DNA of 31,332 nucleotides from positions 1 through 31,332 of IMG/VR virus record IMGVR_UViG_3300046002_002488; one strand, given 5' to 3'. The notes below the pieces were generated by a model. That model was given only the letters and a program-made list of their open reading frames with translations, did not search any database and was not told the DNA's origin. The stretch is from a virus. The first letter of the stretch is position 1. The number at the start of each line of letters is the position of its first letter. This document shows positions 25,301 to 31,332 of this stretch, piece by piece. Both the position numbers and the translations under genes were made by a program.

Positions 25301-25785
25301 CTACCGCACCAAGCAGTGAAGAATTAGAAACAAACTACAACACACTAGATAATTACAAAGCCATCAGTGACACTATTATCTATAATCCAGCGGCGTTTAA
25401 ACCTCTGTTTGGCAGCAAGGCGATTCCAGCACTCCGAGCTACATTTAAAGTAATCAAGAATCCCAATGTTGTCGTAAGTGATAATGATATTAAGACCTCA
25501 GTGATCGCAGCCATCAATCAATATTTTGATATTGCAAATTGGGATTTTGGTGAAACATTCTATTTCAGTGAACTAGCGGCTTATCTGCACGTGCAATTAG
25601 TACCAAAGATTTCCAGCATCATCATAGTACCAGCCAACGAATCAGAAGTGTTTGGTAGCTTGCTGCAGGTAAATGCCAACATCAATGAGATTATTACCAG
25701 CTGTGCCACAGTTGATGATGTTAAGATTATTTCAGCAATCACAGCAGCACAAATTAATACCACTGGTATAGTAACTACAGTTTAG
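22327..25785 (+). CDS. 6: Baseplate wedge protein gp6
   Basis: gp6 dimers form the ring of the inner baseplate that rearranges when the sheath contracts. The N-terminal MISYLQLYYPEDFNDFIESSEFIALIDMIAFLGQSLAFRADLNARENF and ARLISYNPKRN regions are strongly gp6-like, and the C-terminal part (FGETFYFSELAAYLHVQLVPKISSIIIVP) matches the J-like baseplate fold. At 1152 residues it is far longer than T4 gp6 (660), the extra being beta-rich segments in the middle. One of them carries DSDNDGIPDN at 829-838, an EF-hand/thrombospondin-like calcium loop. It has its own late promoter but follows gp25 within 53 bases. The next gene starts nine bases after its stop. Confidence 0.93.
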   Translation: MAITTRQTSLLVAEDWTKLYQTFRNADFQSYDYETLRASMISYLQLYYPEDFNDFIESSEFIALIDMIAFLGQSLAFRADLNARENFIDTAQRRDSILKLARLISYNPKRNINSKGYLKFESVSTTETIYDSNGLDLSGLVINWADAGNGNWLEQFTLILNAAMVNNQSVGKPSSSQIINGITNEEYQINLVPNILARFPFSATVAGTQMTFESVSPTSSGKTYIYEANPYLNAPFNILYKNDNLGNGSINTGFFLYFVQGTLQSQDFNFAESIPNRVYSLNTNNINNTDVWLYSLDSNGNLDILWEQVPAVANTNVIYNQSQNRNIYQINTRAGDQIDLVFGDGSFANLPQGNYRLYYRTSNALQYKITPDEMQGVIVPVNYVSAGGRVETLNISASLQYTVANATTRESLDDIKQKAPQQYYTQNRMITGEDYNILPYTLFNDVLKIKAVNRTSSGISRYLDVIDVTGKYSSTNIFAQDGMLYEDTFINTFSFDYNTTNDIYRVIYDQVQPIAEAPETKQFFYADYPLIELNDIYWHTSTTIANGSTGFFVDASGKILQIGSAVTSSNRYIAQGSIVRFSAGPPPSPGNLPSYFDANNYVKVGTPSQPGDKYYIYAAVELVVGDGTNGGQGNLSSGQGPVTINAVIPSIGLDLSEQTIIGDKVFAVFNNNFPNSLVAQMVSYIQAFANFGLRYDVQSSTWKTITPQDLNTVDAFSLTNAGDTSGQALDSSWIIAFETVGQTYTVSYRGLNYVFQSVQETNFYYDGTTKIFDAATGITVRDQIKVLKVNSNPDNANPLALDYIWYVYKSVTNVDGYVDINKILLTFSDSDNDGIPDNPELFDLIVNPTVNTNSKYVYFKQTVGYDNFAVQEPVDNTTVVSIYSSLRDAQIAATLYQNGQLFYIPADNKFYKLSVSGAVYTLVEQTGSNGTDFYTAKFGRQSLYFQYRHNSPNNRRIDPSPNNIIDLYIMTQQYATDYIAWAQDITGTIVEPTAPSSEELETNYNTLDNYKAISDTIIYNPAAFKPLFGSKAIPALRATFKVIKNPNVVVSDNDIKTSVIAAINQYFDIANWDFGETFYFSELAAYLHVQLVPKISSIIIVPANESEVFGSLLQVNANINEIITSCATVDDVKIISAITAAQINTTGIVTTV

Positions 25786-25793
25786 GGCATAAG

Positions 25794-28700
25794 ATGGCAA
25801 TCAGAAAGACACAGACATTTTTACCACAGATATTCCAAACTGACACGAATCAAAAATTCTTGTCGGCTACCATGGATCAATTGGTCAGTGAACCAGATCT
25901 GCAGACCTTATATGGATATATTGGTCGTAAATTTGCTCCTACATTTACCAGCACAGACAGTTATGTGATTGAATCTACAGTAGATCGACAAAATTATCAG
26001 CTTGAACCTAGCATAGTAATTAAAGATGAACAAAATAACATAACTTTCTTTGCTACATATCTAGACTTACTAGCTAAGATTCGTTACTATGGTGGTATTA
26101 CCACAGATCAGAGCAGATTATTTGAACAAGAATATTACACATTTGATCCAATGATTAGTTATGACAAGTTTGTTAACTTTAGTCAATACTATTGGTTACC
26201 TAATGGACCTGACCCAGTAGAAGTCAGTACCAGTGGCGTTGACCTAACAGTGACCTACACTGTAGAAAGAGATGCGCCCAACAACAGATATGTGTTTAAA
26301 AATAATGGAGTTGTTGATAATAGTATTATTCTAGCTCGAGGTGGTGTTTATGAATTTATAGTTGACCAACCAGGATATCCTGTATGGATACAAACAGAGT
26401 TAGGTACCAACGGTACATTAATAGCAACACCAACACTAAGTTCACGCGATGTGCTCGGAGTGGAAAACAATGGCACAGATCAAGGCACTATAACATTCCG
26501 CGTGCCACAATCAACAGCTCAAGACAGATTCTTAAGCATGCCTATTGCAGCTGAAGTTGCCTATGCCGCACCATTGCCTTATTATGCATTACAAAATAAA
26601 ACAGTCAGTCAATTCCTTGCCGCATATCCACAATATGGTGGGATCACCGGACAATTAAACGGTAAAGAACTAATATTCATTAACAGCAGTGCCTATGACA
26701 ATCTAGGTGAGACTGCTTGGACTAATCCTATAGTCAGCTATGGGTCACAGACTGCTAATGTAGCTAATATAGCCGCAGTTGGCGGAGTAGGCACTAACAA
26801 GATTAAATTAGAATCAACACAAAATGTCTATGCAAATCTGGTCATATCAGGCACAGGCATCACAGCCGGCACTACTGTAGCTAATGTAGATGTAAGTAAT
26901 CTGACCGTAACTCTAAGTAGTAATTTAACTGCAAATGTCTCAGGCACTTACTCATTTACTAGCACCGCTTACAATTCAGGATATGTAGTCCCTGATAATC
27001 AACGCTTTGACGTATGGAAAGTAGTCTATATTGATGCAGGTATTACCAATACAAACGGTGATGTTGATTACCTAGTTCAGTTAATCCAAACAGACAACAT
27101 CAACACAGATGAAAAAGTCTATATTAAGTATGGTCTGGTCAATGCTAATAAAGAATATTACAAAGATATTGATGGATTCTTTAAACAAGTACCACTTATC
27201 ACAGCGACATTGAACAATTTATGGGTCCAAGATGAGACTGCAGGTAACTTGTATCAACCAGTCCAGATAGTTGAATATGCTGGATGGAATATTGATGTTA
27301 CTACAGAAATCATTGGCCAACAAAACTATACCAGTCCTAACGGAGTAGAGTTTACTTCAGGATTAAAAGTCCAGTTTGGTGATGATGTAACTCCCGCTCA
27401 ATATCAGAATCGACAATACTATGTTGAACAGGTAGGCGACCTAGGTGGTGGAATCCAACTAGTACCAGTCGACGAATTAGTAACTCCGGAATCCTATAAT
27501 GATGAAAATATCACAAACTATCCTATCATAAGAATAGTATTAAGTGAGCAAGTAACAGAAAATATCCCAACAGGCACGATCATAACGATTGGCACCACCA
27601 GTGTGTTAATTTATGAAGAAGTGATCATTGGTAGAAACTATATCACTACGTTGACTAATATTAGCCAAGATGATATTGGTGCTGTAGTGTCCGGCGCAGG
27701 TATACCTACAGGCACTATAGTTGGATCTATTCGCTATGACACAGTATTCCCAGATTATATAACTATTAATAGAGCGAGTATAGATCGCAACGCATGGTCA
27801 CGTAACAATCGTTGGTATCACGTAGATGTGATAATCGCTGCTGCTGAATATAACAGCGTGCAACCGATATTTGATCAAGGTAGTCGAGCACAGCGTCCTA
27901 TCGTGCAGTTTGAAACTAATATACAATTACTCAATGATGGTCGTGTTGCTAAAGCACCAATAGATGTCTTAGATACTACCACATTAAATGCCTTTACAGA
28001 ATTACAAGGAAAGACCTATACCACAGCATTTGGTGTTACATTATTTAATGGTCTGCGTGTGGTTTTTGCTGCTGATCTAGATCCATTGGTCAACAGCAAA
28101 ATTTATATTGTTAATCTTGTTCAATACGATGTTGATGCTAACGGGTTACCAACTGGACCCGAATATATTAATTTGACACTAGCTGATGATGGTGAGGTAG
28201 GACCATATTCTACTACGGTAGTTAAATCTGGCAGATATAAAGGAAGCCAATGGTGGTATGATGGGGTGCAATGGAATCAAAGCCAACAGAAAACCAGCCT
28301 ACAGCAAGCACCATTGTTTGATGTGTTAGACACCACAGGCAAAAGTATTTCAACATATCCTCGTAGCACATTTGTAGGCACTAAGATATTTGGTTATGTT
28401 GAAGGTACAGGCGCGAATGATCCGGTATTAGGTTTCCCGTTAAGTTACAAAACATTCCAAGCACAAGGCGATATTAAATTCCAAAACTATTTTAATATAG
28501 ATACATTTGACTATGTAGATGAGTCTGGAGCAATCGTTACCAAGCTGATTAATCTAAACTACTTACAAAAAATACAAGATGCAGAAACATTAACACCTAA
28601 GAACACGTGGTTAACCGTACCAGAGAACAGTAGACAGTATCAACAAATCAGTTATATCTATGATGGTATAAACAATTCATTTAAGATTGATATAACTCCT

Positions 28701-31332
28701 AATACTGCGGCAAGTATTCCTAGTATTAAAGTGTTTCAAAACTTTGTATATCTGCAGACGGATAAATGGTCATTGGTCAATGATGAGGTCACTGTATCTG
28801 CTGAATTAACAGCAGGTGATCAGATTGATATCTTGATATACAGTTCTGAGATCAGTAAACTAGGATTCTATCAAGTTCCACAGAATTTAGATTTAAATGC
28901 ACAGAACATTGATATTGATACCCTTACACTTGGTCAGGTACGTAACCACTTAGTAGCTCTAGCACAAAACAGTACTATCCTAATAGGTGATGTCCTAGCA
29001 CAGAGCAACTTACGTGACATTGACATCAAACAACAAGGCGGCACGATTCTACAACATAGTGCGCCGACACCTTATGCTAGCTTGTTCTTGATTGATGATA
29101 ATGCAAATTTTGTTAGTAGTCTGAGATTCGCTCAACAAGAATATACCAAATTTAAAAATAAATTTCTAGAGCTCAGCACCAGCTTAAATGGAATTGATGC
29201 TAATGATCCGGTTGCTAGTGTTGATTTAATATTAAATAAAATTAATCAAGTTAAAAATAAAACATTCCCATGGTACTATAGTGACATGGTACCGTACGGA
29301 CCATTGAAAAATATCGTGGGACAGATCGGTGATATCGATGGATTTGAAATATTTGATCCTTTAAAACTAAACTATGAAATCACAGAAATATTTAACGATC
29401 AAGAATTAAGTAATCTAGCAGTATTGATCTATCTTAATAATGTTCAATTGACCAAAGGCGTTGATTATAACTTTAGCAAAGATACTCCAAGTATTAACTT
29501 TACCACAGAACTTGCTGTGGGGGATATAGTTAAGATCGTAGAGTATTCGAATACCGACGGTAACTATATTCCAGAAACTCCTAGCAAGCTAGGGTTATGG
29601 CCAACATTCATCCCTGAGATATTCTTAGACAACACTTATAGAACACCTACTAATGTAATTCGTGGACATGACGGTAGCATCACACCTGCGTTTGGTGACT
29701 ACAGAGATAATTTCCTATTAGAATTAGAATTACGTATCTATAATAATATCAAGTTACCACAGAATTCTACATTTGGTGATATATTCCGTGTAATGCCAGG
29801 TAAATTCCGCAATAGTGATTACTCACTTGCTGAGATCAATCAACTAATTAGTATAAATTTCTTAAACTGGATCGGCAATAATAAACTAGATTATTCAACC
29901 AATGATACGTTTGATGCCAATGATCAATTTACTTGGAACTATGCAGATTCTACAGATAGGATTGATGGAAGTAAGTTGCAAGGTTCGTGGCGTGCCTGTT
30001 ATCAATACTTCTACGATACGATCCGCCCACATATTACCCCATGGGAAATGTTAGGATTTGCTACTGAGCCAGACTGGTGGCAGGCATTCTATGGTCCTGG
30101 ACCATATACAGGTGGTAACAAACTATTGTGGGATGATCTTGAAGCAGGATTAATACGCTACGGGGATCGTGCAGGTATAGATCTAAATTATGCACGTCCA
30201 GGATTAAGTGCAGTTATACCTGTTGATGTTAATGGTAATTTATTGTCTCCAGCACAAGCACTTTCAAAATCATTTAACAGCAAAAGATCAGCAAGTGCGT
30301 GGTCTGTTGGACAATATGGTCCTGTAGAATTTGCCTGGAGAACCAGCAGTGAATATCCGTATGCTGTGCAACAGGCATTAGCATTAGCTAAACCAGGCAA
30401 GTATTTTGGTTCATTAATTGATACATATAATTACACTCCATTAAACGTACTATATTCGCTTGATGAATTATCTGACGGCACAGTTACAGGATCTGAACAA
30501 TATCTGACTCGTACCACCAATCATCACATCACACAAGATGCCATTGATTTCAATGGTGATGTTACTGCTGGAATAGTATACAGAGGAGCAGGATACCTAA
30601 ACTGGATCGCTGATTATCTAACAAACTTAGGCATCACGCCTGCAAATTATTTAATTCCACTAATAAGAAAATTCCAAGTAAATCTTGGATATAAGGTAGC
30701 AGGTTTTACAGATCAGGCATATCTAGAAGTTTTAGCAGAACAAGTTAGCCCTACAAGCACAAATGCCAGCGTTCTTATACCATCTGAAAATTATCAAGTT
30801 TATCTAAATGAAACTCCAGTACCAGTTAACAAGATTATTTACAGTGCCGTGATTGTTGAAAAAACCACCAATGGATATACTGTACGAGGATACAATCTAT
30901 TCAACAGTTTCTTTACTATTATTCCTAGCATAGTAAACTCAAATGCCAGCAGGATTTCAGTACAAAATAAATCTGCTATTATCTATAATGATTATCAGAA
31001 TATAAAAATTCAGATTCCTTATGGTTATGAGTTTACATCATCTCAGCAGTTGTCAGATTTTTTAATCAGCTATGAGCGTTATCTTATTGCACAGGGATTT
31101 ACTTTCACTGACATAGATCCTACTCTGAACGAGATACGTAATTTCAAACTCAGTGTAAAAGAATTCCTGTATTGGATACAGCAGGGATGGAAACCAGGTG
31201 CTGTCATAGTACTAAGCCCGGTAGCAGAAACAATCAATGCTGTTTCTTTGAATTCTATCACGGCTGGGATAGAAGATAGTCAATATGGAAGCAAAGTTCT
31301 TGATCAAAACTTTAATTTAATAAAAAATATTT
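25794..31332 (+). CDS. Very large baseplate wedge/structural protein, gp7-like (runs past the window)
   Basis: The frame stays open from ATG 25794 to the window end, 1846 codons with no stop seen in the stretches I translated. It begins MAIRKTQTFLPQIFQTDTNQKF, then LDLLAKIRYYGG and KFVNFSQYYWLPNGPDP, and has RPHITPWEMLGFATEPDWW near residue 1410. These are hallmarks of the very large structural protein that follows gene 6 in cyanophages and pelagiphages. In T4 the gene after 6 is 7 (1032 residues), a long wedge scaffold, so gp7 is the likely role; the homology is not proven here. Two beta modules share VxSGxGIxxGTxV (near 26850 and 27690). The C-terminus is missing. Confidence 0.8.
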   Translation, partial: MAIRKTQTFLPQIFQTDTNQKFLSATMDQLVSEPDLQTLYGYIGRKFAPTFTSTDSYVIESTVDRQNYQLEPSIVIKDEQNNITFFATYLDLLAKIRYYGGITTDQSRLFEQEYYTFDPMISYDKFVNFSQYYWLPNGPDPVEVSTSGVDLTVTYTVERDAPNNRYVFKNNGVVDNSIILARGGVYEFIVDQPGYPVWIQTELGTNGTLIATPTLSSRDVLGVENNGTDQGTITFRVPQSTAQDRFLSMPIAAEVAYAAPLPYYALQNKTVSQFLAAYPQYGGITGQLNGKELIFINSSAYDNLGETAWTNPIVSYGSQTANVANIAAVGGVGTNKIKLESTQNVYANLVISGTGITAGTTVANVDVSNLTVTLSSNLTANVSGTYSFTSTAYNSGYVVPDNQRFDVWKVVYIDAGITNTNGDVDYLVQLIQTDNINTDEKVYIKYGLVNANKEYYKDIDGFFKQVPLITATLNNLWVQDETAGNLYQPVQIVEYAGWNIDVTTEIIGQQNYTSPNGVEFTSGLKVQFGDDVTPAQYQNRQYYVEQVGDLGGGIQLVPVDELVTPESYNDENITNYPIIRIVLSEQVTENIPTGTIITIGTTSVLIYEEVIIGRNYITTLTNISQDDIGAVVSGAGIPTGTIVGSIRYDTVFPDYITINRASIDRNAWSRNNRWYHVDVIIAAAEYNSVQPIFDQGSRAQRPIVQFETNIQLLNDGRVAKAPIDVLDTTTLNAFTELQGKTYTTAFGVTLFNGLRVVFAADLDPLVNSKIYIVNLVQYDVDANGLPTGPEYINLTLADDGEVGPYSTTVVKSGRYKGSQWWYDGVQWNQSQQKTSLQQAPLFDVLDTTGKSISTYPRSTFVGTKIFGYVEGTGANDPVLGFPLSYKTFQAQGDIKFQNYFNIDTFDYVDESGAIVTKLINLNYLQKIQDAETLTPKNTWLTVPENSRQYQQISYIYDGINNSFKIDITPNTAASIPSIKVFQNFVYLQTDKWSLVNDEVTVSAELTAGDQIDILIYSSEISKLGFYQVPQNLDLNAQNIDIDTLTLGQVRNHLVALAQNSTILIGDVLAQSNLRDIDIKQQGGTILQHSAPTPYASLFLIDDNANFVSSLRFAQQEYTKFKNKFLELSTSLNGIDANDPVASVDLILNKINQVKNKTFPWYYSDMVPYGPLKNIVGQIGDIDGFEIFDPLKLNYEITEIFNDQELSNLAVLIYLNNVQLTKGVDYNFSKDTPSINFTTELAVGDIVKIVEYSNTDGNYIPETPSKLGLWPTFIPEIFLDNTYRTPTNVIRGHDGSITPAFGDYRDNFLLELELRIYNNIKLPQNSTFGDIFRVMPGKFRNSDYSLAEINQLISINFLNWIGNNKLDYSTNDTFDANDQFTWNYADSTDRIDGSKLQGSWRACYQYFYDTIRPHITPWEMLGFATEPDWWQAFYGPGPYTGGNKLLWDDLEAGLIRYGDRAGIDLNYARPGLSAVIPVDVNGNLLSPAQALSKSFNSKRSASAWSVGQYGPVEFAWRTSSEYPYAVQQALALAKPGKYFGSLIDTYNYTPLNVLYSLDELSDGTVTGSEQYLTRTTNHHITQDAIDFNGDVTAGIVYRGAGYLNWIADYLTNLGITPANYLIPLIRKFQVNLGYKVAGFTDQAYLEVLAEQVSPTSTNASVLIPSENYQVYLNETPVPVNKIIYSAVIVEKTTNGYTVRGYNLFNSFFTIIPSIVNSNASRISVQNKSAIIYNDYQNIKIQIPYGYEFTSSQQLSDFLISYERYLIAQGFTFTDIDPTLNEIRNFKLSVKEFLYWIQQGWKPGAVIVLSPVAETINAVSLNSITAGIEDSQYGSKVLDQNFNLIKNI

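Overview
The window is a piece of the genome of an uncultured T4-like tailed phage (contractile tail), most like the T4-type phages of aquatic bacteria (cyanophage and pelagiphage relatives). The evidence is the head-core cassette 20-(67-like)-68-21-22, recombination nuclease genes 46 and 47, a late sigma gene 55 with the long N-terminal region seen in marine T4-like phages, a run of baseplate genes (48, 53, hub, 5, 25, 6, giant wedge protein), and T4-type late promoters (TATAAATA or GATAAATA). No rRNA, tRNA, CRISPR, insertion sequence or host gene was seen. The host cannot be named from the sequence.

Layout. Positions 21-6493 are on the minus strand: a tape-measure-like protein, then portal gp20, a small gp67-position protein, an acidic gp68-like core protein, prohead protease gp21 and scaffold gp22, which ends unusually early near the window edge. 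A divergent promoter region (6494-6561) separates these from gene 26 on the plus strand. Gene 26 continues into a 76-codon reading frame that has no usual start codon and appears to be reached by a -1 ribosomal frameshift. A small two-helix membrane protein with a strong ribosome binding site and its own terminator follows. About 430 bases (8040-8475) then carry no credible gene but many inverted repeats, and look like a structured RNA, more likely from the minus strand.

Positions 8476-15183 are minus strand: an SGNH-hydrolase-like protein, a GIY-YIG-like nuclease, a small histone-H1/Hc1-like basic protein, another small basic protein, gp46, two more SGNH-like proteins wedged between genes 46 and 47 with overlapping ends, gp47 and gp55. 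The three SGNH genes are much more AT-rich than their neighbours and look like later arrivals.

From 15256 to the right end everything is plus strand and builds the baseplate: gp48, gp53, a 1077-residue hub protein with an N-terminal lysozyme domain, a gp5-like spike with a second C-terminal murein hydrolase-like domain, gp25, gp6, and an open-ended gene of at least 1846 codons. A host-type promoter for gene 55 and a late promoter for gene 48 overlap on opposite strands at 15212-15240, so the late sigma factor and one of its target operons share one control region.

Most noteworthy: the gene 26 frameshift signal with its downstream RNA structure, the structured intergenic RNA candidate, and the SGNH genes inserted into the 47-46 operon.
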